Origin: Pyrus communis
Taxonomy: Eukaryota; Streptophyta; Magnoliopsida; Rosales; Rosaceae
Length of the DNA stretch: 64,000 nucleotides
NCBI RefSeq assembly: GCF_963583255.1
Contig: NC_084804.1
Span: 29,614,461-29,678,460 of the forward strand
Reading direction: 5' to 3'
Shown here: piece after piece, positions 1 to 11,150 of the stretch
How positions within the stretch are numbered: the first letter of the stretch is position 1
How the letters are laid out: each line of letters starts with the position of its first letter
The notes under the pieces: model-generated
The model's input: only the letters and a program-made list of their open reading frames with translations
The model's database searches: none
What the model was told of the DNA's origin: nothing
Program-made: the position numbers and the translations under genes

Positions 1-1147
1 TTATGCGGCGATGAAGATGATGAAAACTGGTGAATTTGGGCGTAAAGGGGGGGAATGCCGAGTTTGACTGGAGGATTGGGGCGAATGTGGAAGAAAACAT
101 GGTCCCTATTGGTTCCAAATAAAATTCGGCTCTTTATTTGGAAGGCATGTCAGAAGGCGTTAGATGTAAGACATAATCTGGAGTAGAGATGGATTCGGGT
201 GGTGAACAAGTGTGAACTTTGTAGGGCACAACATGAAACTGGGGCCCACCTATTCTTTGGGTGTGAGCTTAGTCATGCTTTCTGGTTTGGGATGTAAATG
301 CAAATAAATTTGGCAGCCATAGAGGTAGTGGATTTTTTGGAAGGTTGGCAAAGATTAGTGGAGGGACTAGGGAAAGAGGAGGATGATGATTCTTTATTGC
401 AACAGGTGGTGTTTGACTTTTGGGGGATTTGGAAGTGTAGGAATGAAGCTGTATTTAATGGGACCCGAATTTTACCACATACTGCAGTGGAGTTGTGGAG
501 GAAGCAAGTGGAAGAATTTAGGAAGGTTATGGTGGTAGGGGACAACGGGGTAGGTGGTTATGGTGAGGATGAGAATGGTGGGGGGGGGGGGGGAGCGGGG
601 AGGGGCTTCATTGGGTGAAACCTCCATTTGGAATATTGAAATCGAATTGCAATGCTGCCTGGCGGAAAGATTCAAAGATGGGTGGGGTATTACGTGACTT
701 TGTGGGGATTCCTAAGCTTGCAGGATGGGTGGGAGGAGGGAGGTTCGTGGTTGCAATCATGGCGGAGGTGGAGTTAATTAAGTAGGGAATGGAGATGGTC
801 CTAGGTAGTGCGGTGATGGATCCTGGAGTTCAATTGGTGGTGGAATCAGACTCAAAATGTTTGATTCAGATGCTCAACAAGAAGGTCAGGGCTGATGTGA
901 CTCTTAATGTCTATCTCCAAGATATTTGGAAGATGGCAAGCTTGTTCCAGTTGGTGAGGCTCTGTTTTACCTCTCGGCAATGCAATCATGTAGCTTACTC
1001 AGTGGCAGCGCAAGTTGTTAAGCATGGTGGATGATTTGGCTGGGATGAGTTTGGTCCAGAATTTATTTTTAATATTTTAGCAAAAGATGCAAATGTAACC
1101 GTTTGTATTTAATTCAATAAAGTTTCTACATTTCGACAAAAAAAATA
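1..1147 (+). pseudogene. LINE-type reverse transcriptase 3' relic (zf-RVT + RNase H-like)
   Basis: This is the decayed 3' part of a plant L1-like retrotransposon or related non-LTR pol gene, entering from the left edge. Around 88-300 the translation resembles the zf-RVT domain, with VPNKIRLFIWKACQKALDV followed by a CxxC...H...C cluster (CELCRAQHETGAHLFFGCE). About 609-1034 encodes an RNase H-like fold, with the diagnostic stretches VESDSKCLIQMLN and CNHVAYSVA. It has in-frame stops (for example in the TAG at 184-186 and at 783-785) and a G run near 578-593, so it is not functional. The 3' end shows AATAAAG and then a short A tract at about 1138-1147, as LINE tails do. The target-site duplication cannot be checked because the 5' end lies outside the window. 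Confidence 0.8.
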
Positions 1148-1400
1148 AATTGAAAAAGTATACAAATGTTCTCTTTCAAACAATCTCACTATTTAATTCA
1201 TCTGAAATTTTCGTAGTGTTGCAGTATTATCATTTAATTTTAATAAACTCTCTTATTCTCTCTTTAAAAAAAAATAAAAAATAAAAAATCAAGCAATCTC
1301 GTGTAAATAAGGTAATCTTTGAAAGTTGAAATTGAGTAAGTGTACTAATTTCCTGTTCCAAAATCAAAACTAGCTTAGAATCCAAGTTTCATATATCAAG
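1148..1400. other. AT-rich intergenic spacer
   Basis: A/T-rich spacer with short homopolymer runs between the LINE relic and the MITE. I see no ORF or structured element in it. Confidence 0.5.
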
Positions 1401-1768
1401 CCCTTTAACAAGAGGGATTCCCTTTTTTTTTTTCTTTTTTTTTTTAATGGGGACACCCTCTTGACCGTTGAATTGGCTTTAATGAAATTGTGTGGTTCAG
1501 ATTAAATCACAAGTCATACAATTTCATTAAAGTCAAATCTAATATAGGAATCCTTTAACAAGAGGGATCCCCATTTAAAAAAAATAAAATAAAATAAAAT
1601 AGGAATCCCCTCTAAACCGTTAGATTGCCTTAATGAAATTGTGTGGTTGAGATTGTGTGGCCTGTGATTTAATATCAATCGCATAATTTTATTAAAGCGG
1701 ATCCAACGGTCAAAATGGTGCTTCCTATTTTTTTTTTTTAAATGAAATTCCTCTTGTTAAAGGATCCG
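1401..1768. mobile_element. MITE-like element of two related palindromic units
   Basis: The outer ends are inverted: CCTTTAACAAGAGGGATTCC at 1402-1421 faces GGAATTTC-type sequence reading CCTCTTGTTAAAGGATCC at 1750-1767. A third copy of the end motif lies in the middle (1552-1571), so the element looks like two related ~155-bp units in tandem. Each unit has an inner hairpin: CTTTAATGAAATTGTG near 1469-1486 pairs with CAATTTCATTAAAG near 1519-1534, and a diverged version repeats at about 1629-1700. There is no coding capacity. Superfamily and target duplication are unclear. Confidence 0.6.
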
Positions 1769-1798
1769 TGTGGTGTGTCTATATATATATATATATAT

Positions 1799-2122
1799 TG
1801 TTGTAAAATTGATGGATTGATGGATGAATGAATGCCCACTCAAAAAGAACAAAACTTAGGAATAGTGTTTGATACTTTCAAAAGTATCATCATTGTTTTA
1901 TGGATGGTTGTAGTTATGAGAGTCGCTGCATAAATAGAGCACTCCGTCTGTTATCAAATACACTACAAAAGAAAGCAAGAGAAATAATATCAGTATCCCT
2001 CCCTCTCTTTATCTACCATCATTTTTGTGTTATAGCTACTAAAGTTATAGTGTGATATTTTGCACCTGCTTCACTCATGTCCTTAGAAAGGTTATATCTC
2101 TAACTTTTGTCTATTTATAACA
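1799..2122 (+). repeat. Copia-1 5' LTR
   Basis: 324 bp, TG...CA ends, near-identical to 7902-8226. CATAAATAGAGCACTCC at about 1929-1945 (TATA-like) is the likely core promoter of the element. It is followed directly by the primer site. Confidence 0.95.
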
Positions 2123-2142
2123 TGTTATTAGCATGACTCTCT
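2123..2142 (+). other. Copia-1 primer binding site
   Basis: TGTTATTAGCATGACTC directly abuts the 5' LTR end. It resembles the TTATCAGCACGA-type site used by many plant copia elements, which pairs with an internal part of initiator tRNA-Met (half-tRNA priming). Two changes from that consensus suggest decay. Confidence 0.65.
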
Positions 2143-2386
2143 AACCTTAAATAGTTCACATCTCCCTTCACCGAAAGAAAAAAAAAAAAGCTTCCTTTAA
2201 GCTTTTTCCTGTTTTTCTTCTTCTTTTGCTTCATCTGCGTGATGCACCCTCGCGATGAACTGCTAGCATCATGCCTGCTTCTCTTTCTAAATTTAATAGT
2301 TACTTATATCTTTGATTTCTTGTTTGGTGCAGTTCCTGGTTTCTAACCCAGTGTTTATTTATGTTAATTTTACTGTAATCAAAGAT

Positions 2387-2705
2387 GGTGCGGTACAATC
2401 ACCCATCTTGAATTGCAAATTTAATTTTCACTGCGGTCAAAGGTGGTGTGGTACAATCGCCCATCTTGAGTTGCAGATTTAATTTTACTGCAATTTTAGG
2501 TGGTGTGGTATAATCGTCCACCTTGCTATGCATATTTAAATCAATTATATCTTGTTCTGCATAATTTTATCGCAATTTTAGGTGGTGTAGTATAATCGTC
2601 TACCCTGCCCTACATATTTAAATTTTCCTGCTGTTCAAGTGGTGCGGAATAATCGCCCATCCTATGCTGGTTTCGATGAGAATGGTGCGGTACAATAGCC
2701 CTTCT
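2387..2705 (+). repeat. Six degenerate leader repeats, GGTGYGGTAYAATCGYCCA
   Basis: In the untranslated leader upstream of gag the motif GGTGCGGTACAATCRCCCATC recurs at about 2387, 2445, 2505, 2584, 2641 and 2684. Spacers of about 40-80 bp contain a second shared part (TTGCA.ATTTAATTTTACTG). The copies differ from each other, so this is an old local amplification inside the leader. It has no coding potential. It might be an RNA-structural or packaging region, but that is speculation. Confidence 0.75.
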
Positions 2706-2874
2706 CATTAATCATGAAAATTTCGAGCCTGAAGTTTCGAGTGCTTATCATTTTTGGCCTGAAGATCAAAATGAAAATTTGTAAGAACCAGAAGTTTTAA
2801 CGCTATATTCCTCCAGGAATACATATTATTGCAAGTTCTTACGCATCTCATTTTTCTTTCAAAAAGAAAAGAAA

Positions 2875-3890
2875 ATGGCGAACTTGGCAAAGCTTGATTT
2901 TTCTGCCCTAGACATTACTGGGAAGAATTACCTTACCTGGGTATTGGATACCAAGATCCATATGGAAGCAGGGAATCTTTGAGATACCATTAGTGAAGAA
3001 AACAGCTCAGCCTCTCAAGAACGGGTGAAGGTCATAATCTTTATTCGTCGCCATCTTGATGAGGGACTAAAGAGCGAGTACTTAACGGTTGAAGATTTGT
3101 TAGCTCTTTGGAAAGCATTGAGAAACAGATACAATCACCAGACAACAGTGATTCTTCCAAGGGCTCGTTATGAATGGACTCACCTAAGGATCTAGGATTT
3201 CAAGTCATGGTTGAGTACAATTCTGCGTTGTTCAGAATTACCTCACAAATGAAACTCTGTGGGGATACCATTACTGAGGAAGATATGCTGGAAAAGACTT
3301 TCAGCACATTTCATCCCTTTAACGTGCTCATGCAGCAGCAGTATAGAGCGCGAGGCTTCACTAAATACAACCAGCTGATATCTGTGTTTTTGGTAGCTGA
3401 ACAAAACAATGAGCTTTTGAGGAAAAATCATCAATCCCGACCTACTGGATCTGCACCATTCCTAGAAATGAATGCTGCTTCCCTCAAAGTGAACGCCATA
3501 TCCTCTGGTGGCAATAATCATAAATAAGGACATGGCCATAAGCGAGGTCGGTGGAATAGGAAAGGCAAGAATCATCGTGGTCAATTTTACAACCAGATTC
3601 CAAGGCAAAATTCAGGCCCGAGCTTTAAAAATAGAAATCGCCACAAAGGCAAAGCTTGTATGAACAATGCTCCTAGAAACTCTGATGGAGCCTGCTATAG
3701 GTGTGGTGGCGATGGGCACTGGGCGTGTACCTGTCGTACCCCAAAACATCTGGTGGATCTATATCAAACCTCCCTTAAGGAGAAAGGTGTCGAGACTAAT
3801 TTCCTCGACCAGGCTAGACAAATGGATATACCTGATCCAGTGTGCAACTTATCAGGACAGTTGAACACAGCCCACCTAGATGTCTAGGAC
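2875..3890 (+). pseudogene. Copia-1 gag (nucleocapsid) pseudogene
   Basis: The start is the ATG at 2875; the product begins MANLAKLDFSALDITGKNY, which is typical of plant copia gag of the UBN2/Retrotran_gag type. A TGA interrupts codon ~36 (2982-2984), and further stops and frame changes follow near 3190-3250 and 3526. The carboxy part holds a CCHC zinc knuckle, CYRCGGDGHWACTC, at about 3690-3731. Gag would form the virus-like particle that packages the element RNA; this copy cannot make an intact one. The segment 3891-4315, where protease should lie, has no recognisable ORF. Confidence 0.9.
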
Positions 3891-4315
3891 TTCATTGTGG
3901 AAAAGGGGAATGAAGTGTATCGGTCTGACTGAATCATTTATATTTGATGTACTTTTATTATTCTGAACTTATAGTTTAAAAACTCGCATTTCAATTCAAT
4001 AAAAGTGGCATTTAAATTTCTAAGTTGTTTTTAACCGTAATCCCCTTTACTCAGAAAGCATGGATAGAAGCTATGGTTATTCTCAAAACATGAGAAATGA
4101 CGGAGATATTTGTCTTGAAGACAGCGTAACCACATATACAATACTTCATGATTGAAAGCATTTCTCAAGCTTGATGCTTAAAAGAGTAAGGGTATCAACA
4201 ATATCAGGTCAATCCAGACGTAATTAAAGGCACAAGGAAAGCCCAGATTATGTTACCAAATGAAACAATAGTATCCATACAGAATGCATTGTATGCTACT
4301 CAATCTACTTGAAAT

Positions 4316-5440
4316 TTGTTGAGTTTCAAATACATATGTTTAAATGGATACCACATTGAAACGAAAAGTGCAAAAAATGTGGAGTATCAATGCATTACCT
4401 CCAATGATACCCAGAAGCATATATTAGGGAAGTTGCTTGGTTTGTCGAGTGGATTGTATTATACATACATAAGGACAATTGAATCACATGCTGTCATGAA
4501 CCAAAAGTTCATTGATTCAAAAGATTACATGCTTTGGCATGACCGTTTGGGTCATCCAGGATCCACCATGATACATAGGATCATTACCAACCCTAATGGA
4601 CATCCATTATTGAACAGAGACATTGCTATCTCAAATGATAACCCTTGCAAGGCTTGTTCTTAAGGGAAGTTGGTAATTAGACCATCACAACTAAAGGTTG
4701 ATGCTGAATCCCCATCATTTTTGCAAAGAATTCAAGGGGATATTTGTGGACCTATTCAACCATCTTATGGAATATTTTGATATTTTATGGTTTTGGTTGA
4801 TGCATCTACCCGATGGTCACATATTTGTCTCTTATCTACTCGGAATGTAGCTTTTGCTAGACTTCTTGCTCAGATAATCAAGTTGCGAACACAGTTCCCA
4901 GATTACCCCATTAAGGCAATTCGACTTGATAACGCTGGTGAATTTACGTCTCAAACCTTTGATGATTACTGCATGACATTGGGCATTGATGTTGAATACC
5001 CTGTTCCTCATGTCCATACTCAAAAATGGTTGAGCAAAAGCATTGATCAAGCGGCTTCAGTTAATAGCTCGCACTCTGCTCATGAAAACAAAATTGTCCA
5101 TTTCTGCATAGAGACATGCCATATTACATGCTGCATCATTGGTTTGATTGAGACCTATAGCCAACCACCAATACTCCTCAGTACAACTCGTGTTTGGACA
5201 TCAGCCAAACATTTCACATTTACGAGTTTTTGGTTGTACTGTTTATGTGCTTATTGCACCGCTGCAACGCACTAAAATGGGACCTCAGCGTAGACCGGGA
5301 ATTTATGTGGGTTTTGATTCACCATCTATCATTAGATTGGAACCCCTGATAGGTGATATGTTTACAGCTCGTTTTGCTAATTATCACTTTGATGAGATAG
5401 TCTTTCCATCGTTAGGGGGAGAAAATACCGTTCCAGAATA
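4316..5440 (+). pseudogene. Copia-1 GAG-pre-integrase and integrase pseudogene
   Basis: 4316-4663 is the GAG-pre-integrase region; WHDRLGHPG is the H of the zinc-binding module, and CKAC closes it. 4787 onward is the integrase catalytic core, with FxxxVDASTRWSHICLLSTRN followed by the DNAGEF motif (second catalytic Asp in IRLDNAGEFTSQ). The reading frame is lost near 5030, where the third catalytic residue region (the usual NGLAE) reads KWLSKS. 5148-5441 continues in another frame with HLRVFGCTVYV and KMGPQRRPGIYVG, the conserved tail of copia integrase. It cannot encode active integrase. Confidence 0.9.
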
Positions 5441-5450
5441 ACGGCAAGAG

Positions 5451-7676
5451 TTGACATGGGTTGTACCCACCTTGTCTCATTTTGATCCACGTAGCACTCA
5501 ATGTGAAAATGAAGTGAAAATGATCTTTCATCTTCAAAGTATTGCCAATCAAATGCCAGATGCATTTAATGATGCTATGAAAGTGACAAAATCACATATA
5601 CTAACTGCAAATGCACCTGCAAGAATTGATGTCCCTGTTGGACAAAATAAAATGGCAGTGCAAAATAAAATGGCAGCAAATGATTTATCTGGTGCACGCC
5701 TGAAGCGTGGTAAACCCCCAGGTTCAAAAGATTCAGCCCTTCGAAAGAGAAAGACAAGGGCACAGTTGAATCCAAATGAAATCATTCAAGAAGAGAAAAT
5801 GAATGAAAAATCCGCAATTCATGATTCTATACTTCTAGAAAAAGAAAATGTCCTTGACGAGACACATGTCCCTGAAGAGATAGCAGTACATGAAAGCAAA
5901 GAAATCTCCATAAATTATGCATATACAAATGAATTGTGGGATCGGAATGAAATAATCATCGATGATATGTTTGTATTTGCAGTAGCCACTGAAATCATAT
6001 TAAGTGATGATATTAAGCCCCGCTCTGTTGATGAATGCAAATAGAGACAAGATTGGCCTAAGTGGAAAGATGTAATCAGGCAGAATTAAATTCCTTGGAA
6101 AGGCGAAGTGTTTTTGGATCGGTAGTCCAAACTCCACCTGATGTAAATCCCGTGGGTTACAAAGGGTATTCACAAGAAAACGCAATGAGAAAAATGAGAT
6201 TGCAAGATACAAAGCACGACTCGCTGCACAAGCCTTTTCACAAAGACCTGGAATTGATTATGAGGAGGCATACTCTCCTGTAATAGACGCAATTACATTT
6301 CATTACTTAATAAGTTTAGTGGTTTCAGAAAGGCTTGACATGCGACTTATGGATGTCACCACTGCGTATCTATATGGAGAATTAGATGCTGACATATACA
6401 TGAAGGTCCTAGAAGGACTTAAGTTGCCTGAAACAACTAACAAATCACGAGGTATGCTCTCGATCAAATTAAGGCGATCATTGTATGGGCTGAAACAATC
6501 TGGACAAATGTGGTATAATCGTTTCAGTGAATATTTGATCAAAGAAGGATATATCAATAATGTCATTTGCCCTTGTGTGTTCATTAAGAAATCCAATTCT
6601 GGATTTGCTATAGTGGCAGTATATGTTGATGATATAAACCTAGTTGGAACTCCAGAAGAGCTCAATAAAACTGCTGAATATCTGAAAAGCGAATTCGAAA
6701 TGAAAGACCTTGGGAAAACAAAATATTGTCTCGGCCTGCAGATCGAGCATTGTGCTAATAGAATTTTGGTCCACCAATCAGCTTACATTGAAAAAATCCT
6801 GAAGCGATTTGGCATGGACAAGGCTAATCCGCTTAGCACGTCAATGGTCGTTCGTTTTTTGGACATTAAAAAGGATCCATTCCGTCCAAAAGAAGATGAT
6901 GAAATGGTCCTTGGTCCAGAAGTACCATATATGAGTGCAATAGGTGCTTTATTGTATTTAGCGCAATGTACTAGACCATATATAGCTTTTTCAGTTAACT
7001 TGTTAGTAAGGTATAGCTCTGCTCCAGCAATTCGTCATTGGAAAAGAGTCAAAGATGTTTTGCAATACCTTCATGGGACAACAGACATGGGTCTCTTCTA
7101 CTTAGGAAAATCCACAAATGACCAAATCCTTGCTGGATTCGCAGATGCTGGTTTCCTTTCTGATCCGCATAAAGCCTGCTCACAAACTGGATATGTGTTC
7201 ACTAATGGAGATATAGCAATCTCATGGCGCTCAACAAAGCAAACATTAGTTGCTACATCTTCAAATCACTCGAAAATACTTGCTTTACATGAAGCAAGTC
7301 GTGAATGTTCCTGGTTAGGATCAATGATCCATCATATTCAGAATTCATGTGGTCTAACTTCGAAGATAGACAATCCATATATCATCCATAAAGATAATGC
7401 AGCCTATGTTGCCCAAATGAAGGAATGATTCATCAAGGGCAATAAAACTAAATACGTATCTCCAAAAATTTTCAGTGCATATGAACTTCAGAAGGCTAAA
7501 GTTATTGAAGTCAGACAAATCCGTTGCAATGAAAATCTAGCAGATCTGTTCACCAAATCTCTACCAAAGTGCACGTTTCAGAAGTTAGTGCAGAGTATCG
7601 GATTACGTCGACTTACCAATCAGCTAAATTTGAAGAATACGGAATCAAGGGGAGATAAATATCAGGGGGAGCATCC
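5451..7676 (+). pseudogene. Copia-1 reverse transcriptase / RNase H pseudogene
   Basis: 5451-6044 is the linker between integrase and RT (KRGKPPGSKDSALRKRKTR). 6062-6283 is the start of RT in mixed frames. 6319-7428 is a long open segment with the RT core: LRRSLYGLKQSGQMWYNR, the catalytic YVDD at about 6620-6634, and the RNase H region with FADAGFLSDPHKA and ISWRSTKQTLVATSS. A TGA at 7426-7428 breaks RNase H. The remaining end, ENLADLFTKSLPK, runs to a stop near 7677. The length of the 6319-7428 segment shows that RT decayed less than gag or integrase. Confidence 0.93.
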
Positions 7677-7890
7677 ATGATACATGTTTGTTGTACTCTT
7701 TTTCCTTCGACTAGGATTTTTCCCACTAGGTTTTTCCTATCAAGGTTTTAACGAGGCAACATAAACATACTTAACACTATATCAACAATCCAGGTAAAGT
7801 TGTACTCTTTTTCCTTCGCTATGGTTTTTTTCCCACTGGGTTTTTCCGAGCAAGGTTTCAAAGAGGCAACTGATGTTGATATGTGGGCAT

Positions 7891-7901
7891 TCAAGGGGGA
7901 G
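7891..7901 (+). other. Copia-1 polypurine tract
   Basis: TCAAGGGGGAG lies directly against the first base of the 3' LTR, as expected for the plus-strand primer. Upstream (about 7690-7870) are two copies of a TGTACTCTTTTTCCTTCG...GGTTTTTCC block that also occurs in the same place in Copia-2 and Copia-3. Confidence 0.9.
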
Positions 7902-8226
7902 TGTTGTAAAATTGATGGATTGGTGGATGAATGAATGCCCACTCAAAAAGAACAAGACTTAGGAATAGTGTTTGATACTTTCAAAAGGTATCATCATTGT
8001 TTTATGGATGGTTGTAGTTACAAGAGTCGCTCTATAAATAGAGCACTCCGTCTGTTATCAAATACACTACAAAAGAAAGCAAGAGAAATAATATCAGTAT
8101 CCCTCCCTCTCTTTATCTACCATCATTTTTGTGTTATAGCTACTAAAGTTATAGTATGATATTTTGCACATGTTTCACTCCTGTCCTTAGAAAGGTTATA
8201 TCTCTAACTTTTGTTTATTTATAACA
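7902..8226 (+). repeat. Copia-1 3' LTR
   Basis: 325 bp, the partner of 1799-2122. The short open frame inside it is an LTR shadow and not a gene. Confidence 0.95.
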
Positions 8227-8247
8227 TATATATATATAGGGGATCTA

Positions 8248-8525
8248 TTGCAAACCCTTCATCCCCCCACTCTCGCAACTCAACAATCTTGGAGGATCCA
8301 AAAATTAAAAAATCAAGTCAAACCTCGAAAAATAGAAACGGATATTGATGGTCCTCGACAAACTCACCTTGGTGAGATGACGTTTTCTCAACCCAATATA
8401 GTTTACGATTGTTTCACACTGCCGCTGCCGCTGCCGCTAATCACAAAACACTTGCGTGGTGTAGAAATTGGTTGTGATCAAATAGCACTTCTCATGGGAC
8501 CCTCACTTGAAGGAAAGAGTGTGAT
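8248..8525 (+). pseudogene. Unrecognised ORF, 5' part (interrupted by the hAT-like element)
   Basis: This open frame has no ATG start (it opens at a TTG) and runs without a stop into the hAT-like element. It contains TKHLRGVEIGCDQIALLMG and GPSLEGKSV. With the element and one 8-bp duplication removed, it continues in frame into 11808-11934. The combined reading is 405 nt, exactly 135 codons including the stop. I do not recognise the family. Its left side abuts Copia-1, so the true 5' end may have been lost. It could be a fragment of an exon, a retrocopy or part of another mobile element. Confidence 0.55.
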
Positions 8526-9410
8526 TAGGCCTGGCAATTTCTGACACGACCCGATAACCCGACACGACACGACACGAAATTAACAGGTGTTTGGGTCGAC
8601 ACGATAACGAATCGGGTCGTTATCGGGTAACCCGATAAGCACCTGTTAAGATAACGAGTTGGTTCGGGTATACACGTGGGTAACACGATACACGATAAGC
8701 AGAATATTATTTTTATAATTTTATAACCCTAAAAAAATACTGTAATAATTATATACATTAATTTTACAATTTTATACCCCTAAAAATTATAATATATATA
8801 TATATATATATTAAATTAACTATAAAATTTATAATAATTATAATAATTATATATACTATAATAATTATACCCCCAAAATATTAAGTCTATCTATAATAAT
8901 TATATATATATATATTAAATTTTATAAAAACTATAATAATTATTAATTAATAATTTAATATGCATGAATATGATGCATTGCATTGCATCCATTGAAATTT
9001 GATGTGATTTGTTTCCATTCAAATTTCAATAATGAATTTCTTGCCGTTGCCAACTTGCCGCCCTTTTTGAAAAAAAAAAATGGAGGGAAAATGAAAATGT
9101 TAAGAAAAGTTGAAAATGAAACAAAAAAGTGAGGGAATTAAGGAAAGATGTTGGAGGGAAAAGTGAAAATGATAAGAAAAAGTTGAAAATGAAACAAAAA
9201 AGAGAGGGAAAAATGAAAATTAATAGAAGTGGTGAGAAATTTTTTTTTTTTTTTTTTAAGTTATTAACTTTTTATCACATACATGACTGTCATGACATAT
9301 CTCACTATTTTTATAATGACACACGTGACACGTGATGTATGTACTATTCCGTGTACCAGTCAATTATAATTTATACATACAAAATAAATAGATTTAAATC
9401 TACTTAATAA

Positions 9411-9412
<2 letters not shown>

Positions 9413-9448
<36 letters not shown>
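9413..9448. repeat. (AC)n microsatellite
   Basis: About 18 uninterrupted AC units just upstream of the satellite array inside the hAT-like element. Confidence 0.95.
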
Positions 9449-9452
<4 letters not shown>

Positions 9453-9467
9453 CTTGATTGATGGCAT

Positions 9468-11150
9468 ACGAATTCTCCAAAACTAATTTCAACGATCCCA
9501 ACCGTCAAACTTGTTTGTATATGCTTTGAGATCACATCAACAAAAAATCATAAAAAATAAACATTCAGAGATCAAGTAACGGGACAAAGCTTTTCAACGG
9601 TTATAAACGAAAAATCATGATTTAACGGTTATTTTAACTCCAATTTTGATGATTTTTTATAACTACACTCCTTGACCCTATATGAATACAATAAATGAAT
9701 TCGATCTTCAATTTAAAATATTTACACAAGTGGATACCACAAAATCTTATGTTATACTTAATGAAAGTATAAATAAACTCTAAGTGTTAGTCAATCTATC
9801 GTTTTACGAATTCTCCAAAACTAATTTCAACAATCCAAACCGTCAAAATTGTTTGTATATGCTTGGAGATCACATCAGCAAAAAATCACAAAAAAAAAAC
9901 ATTTAGAGATCAAGTAACGGGACAAAGCTTTTCAACGGTTATAAACGAAAAATCATGATTTAACGGTTATTTTAACTCCGATTTTGATGATTTTTTTATA
10001 ACTACACTCCTTGACCCTATATGAATACAATGAATGAATTCGATCTTCAATTTAAAATATTTACACAAGTGGATACCACAAAATCTTATGTTATACTTAA
10101 TGAAAGTATAAATAAACTCTAAGTGTTAGTCAATCTATCGTTTTACGAATTCTCCAAAACTAATTTCAACAATCCAAACCGTCAAAATTGTTTGTATATG
10201 CTTGGAGATCACATCAGCAAAAAATCACAAAAAAAAAACATTCAAAGATCAAGTAACGGGACAAAGCTTTTCAACGGTTATAAACGAAAAATCACGATTT
10301 AACGGTTATTGTAACTCCGATTTTGATGATTTTTTATAACTACACTCCTTGACCCTATATGAATACAATGAATGAACTCGATCTTCAATTTAAAATATTT
10401 ACACAAGTGGATACCACAAAATCTTATGTTATACTTAATAAAAGTATAAATAAACTCTAAGTGTTAGTCAATCTATCGTTTTACGAATTCTCCAAAACTA
10501 ATTTCAACGATCCAAACCGTCAAAATTGTTTGTATATGCTTGGAGATCACATCAGCAAAAAATAACAAAAAAAAAACATTCAAAGATCAAGTAATGGGAC
10601 AAAGCTTTTCAACGGTTATAAACGAAAAATCACGATTTAACGGTTATTTTAACTCCGATTTTGATGATTTTTTATAACTACACTCCTTGACCCTATATGA
10701 ATACAATGAATGAATTCGATCTTCAATTTAAAATATTTACACAAGTGGATACCACAAAATCTTATGTTATACTTAATGAAAGTATAAATAAACTCTAAGT
10801 GTTAGTCAATCTATCGTTTTACGAATTCTCCAAAATTAATTTCAACGATCCAAACCGTCAAAATTGTTTGTATATGCTTGGAGATCACATCAGCAAAAAA
10901 TCACAAAAAAAAAACATTCAAAGATCAAGTAACGGGACAAAGCTTTTCGACGGTTATAAACGAAAAATCAAGATTTAACGGTTATTTTAACTCTGATTTT
11001 GATGAATTTTTACAGCTACACTCCTTGACCCTATATGAATACAAAGAATGAATTTGATCTTCAATTTAAAATATTTACACTAGTGGATGTGGATATCACA
11101 AAATCTTATGTTATAATTTATATACTTAATAAAAGTATGAATCAACTATT
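9468..11150. repeat. Five tandem ~338-bp satellite units inside the hAT-like element
   Basis: The landmark ACGAATTCTCCAAAA begins units at 9468, 9806, 10145, 10483 and 10821, giving periods of 338, 339, 338 and 338. Every unit also contains CAACGGTTATAAACG and ACTCCTTGACCCTATATG in the same order. Units 2-4 look nearly identical by eye; unit 1 lacks a few shared changes and unit 5 is the most diverged toward its end (about 11085-11150). The array is non-coding. The unit spacing is near-constant, as in a young head-to-tail array produced by unequal exchange. Confidence 0.95.

Larger units (their letters stand above)
1799..8226 (+). mobile_element. Copia-1, complete but decayed Ty1/copia LTR retrotransposon
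   Basis: A full-length plus-strand element bounded by LTRs (1799-2122 and 7902-8226) that begin TGTTG and end AACA. A perfect 5-bp target duplication TATAT lies at 1794-1798 and 8227-8231; because it falls in a TA-repeat it is weaker evidence than usual. Domain order is gag, zinc knuckle, GAG-pre-integrase, integrase, RT, RNase H, which is the copia order. The primer site follows the 5' LTR and the polypurine tract precedes the 3' LTR. All ORFs are broken, so the copy is non-autonomous. The two LTRs differ by roughly a dozen changes by eye, indicating an old insertion. Confidence 0.95.

Noticed and set aside
7935..8159. 74-codon frame as a small gene
   Set aside because: Entirely within the Copia-1 3' LTR.
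1794..8231. TATAT duplication of Copia-1 as strong proof of boundaries
   Set aside because: It sits in TA repeats and could match by chance; boundaries rest mainly on the LTR ends, primer site and polypurine tract.
9468..11150. Regular repeats considered as a CRISPR-like or coding repeat array
   Set aside because: Units are ~338 bp, contiguous, non-coding and in a plant genome; it is a tandem satellite.
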